DNA of 64,000 bases from Streptomyces venezuelae (GTDB lineage: Bacteria > Actinomycetota > Actinomycetes > Streptomycetales > Streptomycetaceae), in assembly GCF_008642335.1 (NCBI RefSeq), contig NZ_CP029191.1, forward strand, positions 3,348,001-3,412,000, given 5' to 3'. Shown here piece after piece: positions 16,126 to 25,039 of the stretch (positions are counted from its first letter, which is position 1; the number at the start of each line of letters is the position of its first letter). Both the position numbers and the translations under genes were made by a program. A model generated the notes under the pieces. It was not told the origin of the DNA. It worked only from the letters and a program-made list of their open reading frames with translations, and did not search any database.

Positions 16126-16611
16126 GTGAGCGAGAAGAAGGAACCGGGCATCTGGGAGGGCTTCAAGGCCTTCCTGATGCGCGGCAATGTCGTCGACCTG
16201 GCGGTCGCGGTGGTCATCGGAGCCGCCTTCACGAACATCGTGAACTCGGTGGTGAAGGGCGTCATCAACCCGCTCGTCGGCGCCTTCGGCACGAAGGACC
16301 TCGATCACTACCGCTCGTGCCTGAAGGCTCCCTGCGAGACGAACGCGGCGGGCGAGGTCGTCAAGGGCATCCCGATCATGTGGGGCCCCGTGCTCAGCGC
16401 GGTCCTCAGCTTCGTGATCACCGCGGCCGTCGTGTACTTCCTGATGGTGCTGCCCATGGCCAAGTACCTGGCGCGGGTGGCGGCCAAGAGGGCCGAGCGG
16501 GAGGGCACGAAGGAGGTCATCGAGGTCTCCGAGCTGGAGGTGCTCAAGGAGATCCGCGACGAGCTGGTGGCGCAGCGCGGCTCGCGCGGCTCGGGGCCGC
16601 GCAAGGAGTAG
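16126..16611 (+). CDS. mscL: large-conductance mechanosensitive channel
   Basis: Membrane tension-gated pore that releases solutes on hypo-osmotic shock. Seen: the N-terminal amphipathic helix GIWEGFKAFLMRGNVVDLAV, which runs into TM1 (VVIGAAFTNIVNSVV), a periplasmic loop carrying two Cys (RSCLKAPCETN), TM2 (LSFVITAAVVYFLMVLPM) and the charged C-terminal helix. 161 residues, slightly longer than E. coli MscL. Start at GTG 16126 with GAAAGG upstream; an upstream in-frame ATG at 16084 would add a non-family leader. Confidence 0.95.
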   Translation: MSEKKEPGIWEGFKAFLMRGNVVDLAVAVVIGAAFTNIVNSVVKGVINPLVGAFGTKDLDHYRSCLKAPCETNAAGEVVKGIPIMWGPVLSAVLSFVITAAVVYFLMVLPMAKYLARVAAKRAEREGTKEVIEVSELEVLKEIRDELVAQRGSRGSGPRKE

Positions 16612-16633
16612 CCGCGCACGCGGCGGCCGGGCT

Positions 16634-16849
16634 TCAGATGTGGTGGGGCGGCTTCTCGTCGAGGAAGCGCGCGAGGTCGGCCGCGCTGTCGCCGCGGGTG
16701 TCGGCCCGCTCGCCCCACCCACGGTCCGTGTCGTCCGATGACTGCTGCGCCAGCGGGTCGTCGAAGACCAGCGCGTTCTTCGCCTTGGCCGTCGGCTGGG
16801 GGGCCGGCTCGTCCGGATCTCGCGGTTCGGGGGCGGGGGCGGTACTCAT
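16634..16849 (-). CDS. small hypothetical protein
   Basis: Protein of 71 residues: an acidic Pro/Ala-rich first half, then FDDPLAQQSSDDTDRGWGER and a C-terminal RFLDEKPPHHI. The codon bias is typical of coding DNA. It lies 37 bases downstream of pflA on the same strand. I recognise no family; the strong ending and the synteny with the pfl genes suggest it is real. Confidence 0.6.
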   Translation of the reverse strand: MSTAPAPEPRDPDEPAPQPTAKAKNALVFDDPLAQQSSDDTDRGWGERADTRGDSAADLARFLDEKPPHHI

Positions 16850-16886
16850 GCCTCCAGGGTACGTCGCGCCGGGCCGCCCCCTCGAT

Positions 16887-17708
16887 TCATACGGCCTTGA
16901 GGCCCTGAGCCGCGAAGATCTCCTTGGCTGCGGCCACCTGCTCCGGGGTGGGCGAGGGGGTGCCGCGCAGGGTGAAGTCCTTGCCGAGCGCGTCCCACTT
17001 CGCCTCCCCCAGCTTGTGGAAGGGCAGCACGTCGACGCGCGAGATGTTGCCGAGCGCGGCGGCGAAGCGGGCGACGCCCTCGATGTTCGCCGGGTCGTCG
17101 GTGAGGCCGGGGACGAGGACGAAGCGCACCCAGGTCTCCTGGCCGAGGTCGGCGAGGCGGCGGGCGAAGTCCAGGGTGGGCTGCAGGGGGCGGCCGGTGA
17201 CCTCACGGTATGTCCCGGGGTCCCAGGACTTGATGTCGAGCAGGACCAGGTCGACGTCGCGGAGCAGGGCGTCGGTGGCGCGTGCGCCGAGGAAACCGGA
17301 CGTGTCGAGCGCGGTGTGCAGGCCCAGCTCGTGCTTGAGGCGGTGGAGCAGCTCGCCGGTGAAGACGGGCTGCAGCAGGGGCTCGCCGCCGCTGACGGTG
17401 GCCCCGCCCCCGGCCGCGGATATGAACTTCGTGTACTTGGCGGCTTCCGCGATCACGGCGTCCGCGGTGGTGCGCCTGCCGTCCCGCATCCGCCAGGTGT
17501 CGGGGTTGTGGCAGTACAGACAGCTGAGGGGGCAGCCTGCGAGGAACGTGACGAAGCGCGACCCCGGTCCGTCGACGCCGGTGGACAGGTCCCAGGAGTG
17601 GATCGAGCCGGTGACGGGGCGGTGGGTGGCGGCCGCGGCGGGGGTGACCGCGTCGTCGTCGGTGGTGCGGGGGCGTACGGGGATGTCGGTTCCGAGCAGG
17701 ACAGCCAT
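16887..17708 (-). CDS. pflA: pyruvate formate-lyase activating enzyme
   Basis: Radical SAM enzyme (273 residues) that generates the glycyl radical of PflB. The cluster-binding CxxxCxxC is seen as Cys59, Cys63 and Cys66 in AGCPLSCLYCHNPDTW, followed by GGATVSGGEPLLQP (SAM-binding GGE motif) and DLVLLDIKSWDP. It is encoded downstream of pflB on the same strand, separated by 132 bases containing G/C-rich hairpins. Confidence 0.95.
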   Translation of the reverse strand: MAVLLGTDIPVRPRTTDDDAVTPAAAATHRPVTGSIHSWDLSTGVDGPGSRFVTFLAGCPLSCLYCHNPDTWRMRDGRRTTADAVIAEAAKYTKFISAAGGGATVSGGEPLLQPVFTGELLHRLKHELGLHTALDTSGFLGARATDALLRDVDLVLLDIKSWDPGTYREVTGRPLQPTLDFARRLADLGQETWVRFVLVPGLTDDPANIEGVARFAAALGNISRVDVLPFHKLGEAKWDALGKDFTLRGTPSPTPEQVAAAKEIFAAQGLKAV

Positions 17709-17840
17709 GGCGTGACTCCTGGGCTACTGGCAGGAAGCGGAGTGCGCGGCGCCCGGGGCCGGGGTGAGGGCCGGGCCCCGGGGCCGCGGTTCGGGGGCGG
17801 CTCCTCGGAGGGAGCCGTTGGCTCGGGGAGAGCCGGTGGC

Positions 17841-20111
17841 TCAGAGGGAGCCGTGGAAGGTGCGGTTGATGACGTCGAGCTGCTGGTCGCGGGTGAGCCG
17901 GATGAAGTTGACCGCGTATCCGGAGACCCGGATGGTCAGCTGCGGGTAGTTCTCCGGGTGCTCCATGGCGTCCTCCAGGGTCGCCTTGTTCAGCACGTTG
18001 ACGTTCATGTGGAAGCCGTCGCTCGCCATGAAGCCGTCCAGGACTCCGGCCAGGTTCGCGACCCGCTCCTCGGGGGTGCGGCCGAGCGCGTCCGGGGTGA
18101 TGGTGTTGGTCAGCGAGATGCCGTCCTCGGCGTCGTCGTAGGGCAGCTTGGCGACCGACATCGCCGAGGCGATGTAGCCGTGCTCGTCGCGGCCGTTCAT
18201 CGGGTTGGCGCCCGGGGCGAACGGCTCGCCGGCGCGGCGGCCGTCGGGGGTGTTGCCGGTCTTCTTGCCGTAGACGACGTTCGAGGTGATGGTCAGCACC
18301 GACTGGGTGTGCACCGCGCCGCGGTAGGTGGGGTGCTTGCGGACCTTCTGCATGAAGTCGTGCACGATGCGCCGCGCGATGTCGTCGGCACGGTCGTCGT
18401 TGTTGCCGTAGGCCGGGTAGTCGCCCTCGATCTCGTAGTCGACGGCGAGGCCCGTCTCGTCGCGGACCACCTTGACCTTGGCGTGCTTGATCGCCGAGAG
18501 CGAGTCGGCGGCCACCGAGAGGCCCGCGATGCCGCACGCCATGGTGCGCAGGATCTCCTGGTCGTGCAGCGCCATCTCGATGCGCTCGTAGGCGTACTTG
18601 TCGTGCATGTAGTGGATGACGTTGAGCGCGTGGACGTACGTCTTGGCCAGCCAGTCGAGCATGGCGTCGTACTGCTTCACGACGGTCGCGTAGTCCAGGT
18701 ACTCGCCCTCGATGGGCGTGAACCCCTGCACGACGGTCTTGCCGGACTTCTCGTCGCGGCCGCCGTTGATCGCGTAGAGGAGCGCCTTGGCGACGTTGAC
18801 GCGGGCGCCGAAGAACTGCATCTGCTTGCCGACGGCCATCGCGGAGACGCAGCAGGCGATCGCGGTGTCGTCGCCGTACTTGGGGCGCATCAGCTCGTCG
18901 GACTCGAACTGGATGGCCGAGGTGTCGATGGCGACCCGGGAGGCGAACTCCTTGAAGCCCTGGGGCAGTCGCTGCGACCAGAAGACCGTGAGGTTCGGCT
19001 CGGGGGCGGGGCCGAGGTTGTAGAGGGTCTGCAGGGCGCGGAAGGTGGTGCGCGAGACGAGCGGGCGGCCGTCCTCGCCGATGCCGGCCATCGACCAGGT
19101 GACCCAGGTGGGGTCGCCGGAGAAGCCCTCGTTGTACTCGGGGGTGCGCAGGAAGCGGACGATGCGGAGCTTGATGACGAAGTCGTCGATGAGCTCCTGT
19201 GCCTCTTCCTCGGTGATGCGGCCCGCTTCGATGTCGCGCTGCAGGTAGATGTCGAGGAAGTTGTCGATGCGGCCGATCGACATGGCCGCGCCGTTCTGCT
19301 CCTTCACGGCGGCGAGGTAGGCGAAGTACAGCCACTGGACGGCCTCGCGGCCGGTGGTGGCGGGCTTCGCGATGTCGTGGCCGTACGACATCGCCATGGC
19401 CTTGAGTTCGTTGAGCGCCTTGATCTGCTCGGAGACCTCCTCGCGGCCGCGGATGACGTCCTCGGTCGCCCACTCCTCGCCGAGTGCGGCCTTGTCGGCC
19501 TCCTTGGCGGCGATGAGGTGGTCGACTCCGTAGAGGGCGACGCGGCGGTAGTCGCCGATGATGCGGCCGCGGCCGTAGGCGTCGGGCAGTCCGGTGATGA
19601 TGCCGGACGAGCGACAGGCGCGGATCTCGGGCGTGTAGGCGTCGAAGACGCCTTCGTTGTGGGTCTTGCGCAGGTGCGTGTAAATGTCCCGGACCTCGGG
19701 GTCGGCCTCGTAGCCGTAGGCGTTGAGGGCGCCCTCGACCATGCGCCAGCCGCCGTTGGGCATGATCGCGCGGCGGAGCGGTGCGTCGGTCTGCAGGCCG
19801 ACGATCAAATCCTTGTGGTCGGCGGCGGTGCCGTCGACGTAGCCCGGGCCGAAGGCGTCGATGCGGGAGGGGGTCTTCACGTCGACGTCGTAGATGCCGC
19901 GCTCGATCTCCGTGGGGAATATCGAGAGGAGCTTCTGCCAGACCCCGGTGGTGCGTTCGGTCGGACCGGCCAGGAAGGATCCGTCGCCTTCGTACGGGGT
20001 GTAGTTCTGCTGCACGAAGTCGCGGACGTCGATGGCGTCCCGCCACAGCCCGCCCTTGAAGCCGTCCCAGGCCCCGCCGTTCACAGTCGTTTCCGCAGGA
20101 GTGGCAGTCAT
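17841..20111 (-). CDS. pflB: formate C-acetyltransferase (pyruvate formate-lyase)
   Basis: Glycyl radical enzyme (756 residues) that converts pyruvate and CoA to acetyl-CoA and formate without oxygen. Seen: the catalytic Cys pair 420-421 in [15 protein letters not shown], the glycyl radical site Gly731 in [13 protein letters not shown] near the C-terminus, and a full-length family core. ATG 20111 gives [20 protein letters not shown]; an in-frame upstream ATG would reach into the promoter. With pflA and the nitrate/nitrite genes it forms an oxygen-limitation block. The upstream region holds a Rex/Crp-type palindrome and GGGAC dyads. Confidence 0.96.
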   Translation of the reverse strand: MTATPAETTVNGGAWDGFKGGLWRDAIDVRDFVQQNYTPYEGDGSFLAGPTERTTGVWQKLLSIFPTEIERGIYDVDVKTPSRIDAFGPGYVDGTAADHKDLIVGLQTDAPLRRAIMPNGGWRMVEGALNAYGYEADPEVRDIYTHLRKTHNEGVFDAYTPEIRACRSSGIITGLPDAYGRGRIIGDYRRVALYGVDHLIAAKEADKAALGEEWATEDVIRGREEVSEQIKALNELKAMAMSYGHDIAKPATTGREAVQWLYFAYLAAVKEQNGAAMSIGRIDNFLDIYLQRDIEAGRITEEEAQELIDDFVIKLRIVRFLRTPEYNEGFSGDPTWVTWSMAGIGEDGRPLVSRTTFRALQTLYNLGPAPEPNLTVFWSQRLPQGFKEFASRVAIDTSAIQFESDELMRPKYGDDTAIACCVSAMAVGKQMQFFGARVNVAKALLYAINGGRDEKSGKTVVQGFTPIEGEYLDYATVVKQYDAMLDWLAKTYVHALNVIHYMHDKYAYERIEMALHDQEILRTMACGIAGLSVAADSLSAIKHAKVKVVRDETGLAVDYEIEGDYPAYGNNDDRADDIARRIVHDFMQKVRKHPTYRGAVHTQSVLTITSNVVYGKKTGNTPDGRRAGEPFAPGANPMNGRDEHGYIASAMSVAKLPYDDAEDGISLTNTITPDALGRTPEERVANLAGVLDGFMASDGFHMNVNVLNKATLEDAMEHPENYPQLTIRVSGYAVNFIRLTRDQQLDVINRTFHGSL

Positions 20112-20198
20112 GACCCGCACCTTCCGTGTCGCTTCTTCGGTACACCTCCATTCCACTCCTGTGCGATCGATCAAAGGGTCGGCAATGGTCCTCGATCA

Positions 20199-20213
20199 GG
20201 GACCGATGGTCCC
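20199..20213. promoter_or_regulatory. GGGAC/GTCCC dyad upstream of pflB
   Basis: GGGACCGATGGTCCC, symmetric except for its centre, centred about 95 bases before the pflB start. Its half-sites resemble those of the DosR/DevR box (GGGACTTTAGTCCC), although the spacing here is one base longer. Confidence 0.45.
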
Positions 20214-20265
20214 CGTTTCCGCCGAGCGGAAGCCCGCACACCGCCCCTGACCTGCGGCTTCCGGT

Positions 20266-20279
20266 GGGACTTTGGACCC
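20266..20279. promoter_or_regulatory. DosR/DevR-type box candidate
   Basis: GGGACTTTGGACCC matches the mycobacterial DosR consensus GGGACTTTAGTCCC at 12 of 14 positions and is followed by AA as in the extended consensus. It lies between pflB and narK, 161 bases before pflB and next to the Rex/Crp palindrome. Confidence 0.45.
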
Positions 20280-20287
20280 AAGTTCGC

Positions 20288-20305
20288 TTGTGAATGCATT
20301 CACAA
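20288..20305. promoter_or_regulatory. Rex (or Crp) operator candidate between pflB and narK
   Basis: TTGTGAATGCATTCACAA is a perfect 18-bp palindrome. It fits the Rex consensus TTGTGAANNNNTTCACAA exactly and also the Crp consensus TGTGA-N6-TCACA. Rex senses NADH/NAD+, which would suit a pyruvate formate-lyase promoter. It lies about 186 bases before the pflB start and 59 bases after the narK stop. Confidence 0.75.
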
Positions 20306-20363
20306 GAAATTCCCGGCCGCTCCGTGGTACGGAATGACCGGGAAAAGGGGGTGGAGGGAGGCG

Positions 20364-21797
20364 TCAGCTCGGCGACTCGGCGCCCTTGCGGGCGTAGAAC
20401 CACCAGGCGACCGCGATGCAGCTGACGTAGAAGGCCACGAAGCCCCACATCGCGCTGGTGACCGCGAAGTTGGCGAACATCGCCGGGATGAAGAAGAACC
20501 CGTACGCCGCGATGGCGGACGTGAAGCCGGTGACGGCGCCCGCCTCCATCTCCGCCTGCTTCAGCGCCTTCGCGTACTCGGGCGTGCCCTCGGACAGGCC
20601 TTTCAGGTGCTGGTTGCGGAAGATCACCGGGATCTGCCGGAACGTGGAACCGTTGCCGATGCCCGAGAAGAAGAACGCGATCAGGAAGCAGGCGAAGAAG
20701 CCCCAGAAGTTGCCGTCGTCGCCGCCGGAGGGCAGGAAGTTGATGACGCCGATGATCGAGAGCGCCATGCCGACGAACGAGATGATCGTGACCCTCGCGC
20801 CACCGATCTTGTCGGCGATCCAGCCGCCGGCCCAGCGGGCGAGCGCACCCACGGCCGGGCCCATCCAGGCGTACGTGGCCGCGGAGTAGGCCGCGTCGAT
20901 CGGGGTGAACGTGGTCTTGATGAGCATCGGCAGGGCGGCGGCGAAGCCGATGAAGGAACCGAACGTACCGACGTAGAGCCAGGTCATCAGCCAGTTGTGC
21001 TTGCGCTTGAAGATGATCTTCTGCTGGCTGAAGGGGGTCGACGCGACCTTGAGGTCGTTCTGGCCGAACCAGGCGACGACGGCCAGGATCACCAGGACGG
21101 GCACCCACAGGAACGCCGCGTTCTGCAGCCAGACCGCCGTGCCGTCGGCCTTGTGCTGGGCCGAGCCGACCGCGACGACCGAGCTGGTGATGACGATCGG
21201 GGTGAGCAGCTGGACGACGGAGACACCGAGGTTGCCGAGGCCGCCGTTGATGCCGGTCGCGTTGCCCTTGTCCTTCTTCGGGAAGAAGAAGCCGATGTTG
21301 GCGAGCGACGAGGCGAAGTTGGCGCCGCCGATTCCGCAGAGGGCCGCGATGGCGATCATCACGCCGTACGAGGTGTCGGGGTTCTGGACCGCGATGCCGA
21401 GCCAGATCAGCGGGACGACCAGGACGACGGTGGACAGTGCGGTGAAGCGGCGCTGGCCGATCATCGGGCCGAGGAAGGTGTAGAAGATCCGGGCCGTGCC
21501 GCCCGTCAGGCCCGGGACCGCCGTCAGCCAGAACAGCTGGGAGGTGGAGAAACCGAAGCCGACATCCTTGAGGTTGGTCGCCGTCACCGACCACACCTGC
21601 CAGACCACGAACGCCACCAGCAGGGCGGGGACCGCGATCCACAGGTTGCGGGCGGCGACCTTCTTGCCGGTGGACTTCCAGAAGAGTTCGTTCTCCGGCT
21701 CCCAGTCGGTGATGGTCTTGCCGGGCCGGTACTGGCCGGGGTCGTACGACGTGGCCGTGGGCGCGGTGGGCGCTTTTTGGGCGGCAGGCGATCTCAT
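20364..21797 (-). CDS. narK: nitrate/nitrite transporter NarK
   Basis: MFS-type nitrate/nitrite carrier of 477 residues with about 12 membrane segments. Seen: RIFYTFLGPMIGQRRF, GIGGANFASSLANIGFFFPK (nitrate signature region), NGGLGNLGVSVVQLL (second signature), and a cytoplasmic loop carrying RKHNW. The N-terminal 50 residues are hydrophilic (TITDWEPENELFWKSTGKKV), typical of actinobacterial NarK. It lies between pflB and the nirBD gene on the same strand and would feed nitrite to NirBD or exchange nitrate for nitrite. Confidence 0.94.
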   Translation of the reverse strand: MRSPAAQKAPTAPTATSYDPGQYRPGKTITDWEPENELFWKSTGKKVAARNLWIAVPALLVAFVVWQVWSVTATNLKDVGFGFSTSQLFWLTAVPGLTGGTARIFYTFLGPMIGQRRFTALSTVVLVVPLIWLGIAVQNPDTSYGVMIAIAALCGIGGANFASSLANIGFFFPKKDKGNATGINGGLGNLGVSVVQLLTPIVITSSVVAVGSAQHKADGTAVWLQNAAFLWVPVLVILAVVAWFGQNDLKVASTPFSQQKIIFKRKHNWLMTWLYVGTFGSFIGFAAALPMLIKTTFTPIDAAYSAATYAWMGPAVGALARWAGGWIADKIGGARVTIISFVGMALSIIGVINFLPSGGDDGNFWGFFACFLIAFFFSGIGNGSTFRQIPVIFRNQHLKGLSEGTPEYAKALKQAEMEAGAVTGFTSAIAAYGFFFIPAMFANFAVTSAMWGFVAFYVSCIAVAWWFYARKGAESPS

Positions 21798-21932
21798 GTT
21801 GGTTTCCAGTTCGCTCAGGGTCCCGACCTTGCTTCGGGGCCTGACGTATCCACCTTCTGGCGCGCGGACGGTCGGGAGCAGAGGCGGAGGACACCTACCG
21901 ACCGGGCCGAAGTCCGGGAAAGCGGGGGGCCT

Positions 21933-24713
21933 TCAGACCTCGTGGACCGGCAGCTCGTGAACCGGCAGCTCGTGGACAGGCAGCCGGACCGACGGGTCGT
22001 CCAGGCACTCCCCGGTCCGCAGGTCGAACTCCTGCTTGTACATCGGGGATGCCACGACGGTGCGGCCGCCGCGGGTGCCGAGGATGCCGTGGGCGATGAC
22101 GTCGGCCCCGGAGAACGGGTCGCGGTTGCCGACGGCGTACACCCGTCCTTCGCCGTCCTTGAACAGCGCGGCCTCGGTGCCGTCGGGCAGCACCGCCGCC
22201 CGGCCGCGGCCCGGCTCCAGGAACTCGGGCGACGGCTGCGCGAGGTGCTGCTCGAAGCGGGCAAGCGCCTGCGGATCCCCGAGGACCGCCTGCCACTCGT
22301 CGCGGTAGGCCGCCGCGTGGCGGTCCATCTGGGCCTCGAGGTCGCCGCAGATGCCGAGCGAGTCGTCGATCAGGACGGCCTTCAGGTGGTCGAGGCCGCC
22401 GATGCGCTCGAACCACGGGGCTGTGCGCTCCAGGCGCTCGGCGGTGCGCAGGTAGTACATGAGGAAGCGGTCGACGATGCGCAGGAGTTCGGTGGTCGAC
22501 AGGTCGGCGGCGAGGAGGTCGGCGTGGCGCGGCCGGGCGCCGCCGTTGCCGCCGACGTAGAGGTTCCAGCCGTTGGCCGTGGCGATGACGCCGATGTCCT
22601 TGCCGCGGGCCTCGGCGCACTCGCGCAGGCAGCCGGAGACGCCACCCTTGATCTTGTGCGGGGTGCGCAGGCCGCGGTAGCGCAGCTCCAGGTCGATCGC
22701 GAGCCGCACGGAGTCGCCCTGCCCGAACCGGCAGAACTTGGCGCCGACGCAGGACTTCACCGTGCGCAGGGACTTGCCGTAGGCGTGGCCGGACTCCAGG
22801 CCGACGGCGACGAGACGGCGCCAGATGGCCGGGAGCTGGTCGGCGCGTGCGCCGAAGAGGTCGATGCGCTGACCTCCGGTGATCTTCGTGTAGAGGTCGT
22901 AGTCGCGGGCGACCTCGCCGATCGCGATGAGCTGGGCGGAGGTGATCTCGCCGCCGGGGATGCGCGGGACGACGGAGTAGGTGCCGTCCTTCTGGAGGTT
23001 GGCGAGGAAGACGTCGTTGGAGTCCTGGAGTGCGGCCTGCTCGCCGTCCAGGACGTGGCCGAGACCCAGTTCGGGGGCGAGGGTGCCGAGGACGTTCCCG
23101 ACGACGGGCTTGCAGACGGCACAGCCCTCGCCGCCCAGGCCGTGCTTGCGCAGCAACTCGCCGAAGGACCGGATGCGTTCGGTGCGGACCGTCTCGTAGA
23201 TCTCGGCGCGGGTCAGCGCGAAGTGTTCGCACAGCCCTTTCGTCCGCTCGACCCCGGAGGCGGCGAGCTCCGCGTCGAGCACGGACTGCAGGGTGGAGAG
23301 GCAGCCGCCGCAACCGGTGCCGGCCTTGGTGCACCGCTTGATGCCGCCGATGTCGGTGAGGGAGTTCTCGGCGACGGCGGTGCGGACGGCTCCCTTGGTG
23401 ACGTTGTGGCAGCTGCAGACGACGGCGTCGTCGGGCAGGGTGTCGGCGCCGGGAGGTTCGACGCCGGTGGCGGGCAGGACGTACGCCTCGGGAGGTGCGG
23501 GCAGGGCGCGGCCCGCGTGTGGCACCAGGGTGCCGTAGGCCTCGGCGTCGCCGACGAGGATGCCGCCGAGCAGCTGTCCCTCCGGCCCGAGCAGCAGCTT
23601 CTTGTAGACGCCCTCGCGGGTGTCGGAGAAGACGACGGAGACGGCGCCGCCCTCCGCTCCCTCGGGGGCGAACGGGTCGCCGAAGGAGGCGACGTCGGCG
23701 CCCATCAGCTTCAGCTTGGTGGAGGTGTCGGCTCCGGTGAAGACGGCGGTGCCGTCCCCCGCGAGGGCGTCGGCCGCCGCCTCGGCCATCTGGTAACCGG
23801 GGGCGACCAGGCCGTAGACGCGGCCGTCGGCGCCCTGGGCGCACTCGCCGATCGCGTAGACGCGGGGGTCGGTGGTGCGGCAGTGCTCGTCGACGACAAT
23901 GCCGCCCCGGTCCCCCACGACGAGACCCGCCTCACGGGCGAGGCGGTCCCGGGGACGTACGCCGGCGGAGAAGACGACGACATCGGCGTCGAGGGTGCGG
24001 CCGTCACTCAGGCAGAGCGCGCGCGCGGCTCCTGCCTCGTCGATGTCGACCCGGCTCGCCCCGACGCCGGTGTGCACGGCCACGCCCATCGACTCGATGG
24101 TGGCCCGCAGGGCCGCGGCGCCTCCGTCGTCGACCTGGAGCGGCATGAGGCGGGGTGCGAACTCGACGACGTGGGTGCGGAGTCCGAGCGTGCGCAGGGC
24201 ACCCGCGGCCTCCAGGCCGAGGAGTCCGCCGCCGATGACGACGCCGGTGGTCCGGTTCTCCGCGGAGGCGTACGCGGTGAGGGCCTCGACGTCGTACAGG
24301 GTGCGGTAGGTGAAGCAGCCGGTCGCGTCGGCGCCCTGGATGGGCGGCACGAAGGGATAGGAGCCGGTGGCGATGACCAGGACGTCGTAGGGGACGGTGG
24401 CGCCGGAGGTCGTGGTGACCGTGCGGGCCGCGGTGTCGATGTGCTCGGCGGGATCGCCGAGCCGCAGGTCGATGCCGTGGCGGGCGAGGAACCCGGTGTC
24501 GCACAGGGCGAGATCCGCGTCCGTGGCGCCGGTGAAGGCGGACGAGAGGTGGACCCGGTCGTACGCGGGCCTGTCCTCCTCGGCGAGCACGGTCACCCGC
24601 CAGCCGGGGCCGTCCGGGATCGCGGGGTCGGCGAGGGCGCCACGCTCCGCGAGTGTCTCCAGGAAACGGTGCCCCACCATTCCGTGGCCGATGAGCACCA
24701 GGTTCTGGGTCAT
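21933..24713 (-). CDS. nirB: assimilatory-type nitrite reductase, fused NirB-NirD
   Basis: One uninterrupted reading frame of 926 residues. NirB part (1 to about 820): FAD/NAD domain starting TQNLVLIGHGMVGHRF, a BFD-like [2Fe-2S] domain with VVCSCHNVTKGAV and GTGCGGCLSTLQ, and the siroheme/[4Fe-4S] site SCVGAKFCRFGQ...GGVSGCLRECAEA. From about residue 835 the chain continues into a NirD-like Rieske domain (AAVLPDGTEAALF, AVGNRDPFSGADV, VVASPMYKQEFDLRTGECLD). NirD normally is a separate protein of about 105-110 residues; here its first 20 or so residues are absent, so the fusion looks like a deletion across the gene junction. The protein reduces nitrite to ammonium with NAD(P)H. The C-terminus carries a triplicated LPVHE. 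Divergent from the chelatase that makes sirohaem. Confidence 0.92.
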   Translation of the reverse strand: MTQNLVLIGHGMVGHRFLETLAERGALADPAIPDGPGWRVTVLAEEDRPAYDRVHLSSAFTGATDADLALCDTGFLARHGIDLRLGDPAEHIDTAARTVTTTSGATVPYDVLVIATGSYPFVPPIQGADATGCFTYRTLYDVEALTAYASAENRTTGVVIGGGLLGLEAAGALRTLGLRTHVVEFAPRLMPLQVDDGGAAALRATIESMGVAVHTGVGASRVDIDEAGAARALCLSDGRTLDADVVVFSAGVRPRDRLAREAGLVVGDRGGIVVDEHCRTTDPRVYAIGECAQGADGRVYGLVAPGYQMAEAAADALAGDGTAVFTGADTSTKLKLMGADVASFGDPFAPEGAEGGAVSVVFSDTREGVYKKLLLGPEGQLLGGILVGDAEAYGTLVPHAGRALPAPPEAYVLPATGVEPPGADTLPDDAVVCSCHNVTKGAVRTAVAENSLTDIGGIKRCTKAGTGCGGCLSTLQSVLDAELAASGVERTKGLCEHFALTRAEIYETVRTERIRSFGELLRKHGLGGEGCAVCKPVVGNVLGTLAPELGLGHVLDGEQAALQDSNDVFLANLQKDGTYSVVPRIPGGEITSAQLIAIGEVARDYDLYTKITGGQRIDLFGARADQLPAIWRRLVAVGLESGHAYGKSLRTVKSCVGAKFCRFGQGDSVRLAIDLELRYRGLRTPHKIKGGVSGCLRECAEARGKDIGVIATANGWNLYVGGNGGARPRHADLLAADLSTTELLRIVDRFLMYYLRTAERLERTAPWFERIGGLDHLKAVLIDDSLGICGDLEAQMDRHAAAYRDEWQAVLGDPQALARFEQHLAQPSPEFLEPGRGRAAVLPDGTEAALFKDGEGRVYAVGNRDPFSGADVIAHGILGTRGGRTVVASPMYKQEFDLRTGECLDDPSVRLPVHELPVHELPVHEV
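21939..21983 (-). repeat. three tandem 15-bp repeats at the nirBD 3' end
   Basis: Three near-identical 15-base units (21939-21953, 21954-21968, 21969-21983) encode LPVHE three times in succession at the extreme C-terminus. In-frame slippage is the simplest explanation. Confidence 0.85.
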
Positions 24714-25039
24714 GGGAGTCACACTCCGTCGCGCAGAGGGAATCCCCTGCCGGACGGGCCCGGGGAGGGGATCTTCCCTCCGACGGTAGGCCGGGGACGG
24801 GACGGCTCCGTACCGCCAAGGTCCCGACCGGTTGGGCCCAACGACCCCTGTGGAAGGGGCTTTTGGCGGCCCCGGCCCGACGGGTGCGGGCATAGCGTCG
24901 TGGGCGACGGGCTGCCTCCCGACCACCACCGCAGCCCGGCGCGATGCGGTTTCCGGGGCGGGAGTGCGGCGACACCACTGTCCCGCCCCGGGCCTGCTCG
25001 CCGTGGTCCTGAGTTCTCCGGCTCCGGGTGGGGTGGACA
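24714..25039. promoter_or_regulatory. divergent promoter region nirBD / sirohydrochlorin chelatase
   Basis: A 326-base gene-free gap between divergent genes. It contains the perfect 12-bp palindrome GTTGGGCCCAAC (24831-24842) and an adjacent GGTCCCGACCGG, whose GGTCCC half resembles the GGGAC dyads upstream of pflB. I see no clear -10/-35 pair, no gene and no RNA element. Confidence 0.5.

Noticed and set aside
17203..21894. Minus-strand frame of 1563 codons over pflB and narK
   Set aside because: Same strand but shifted frame of the two real genes; Arg/Gly/Pro-rich composition without domains.
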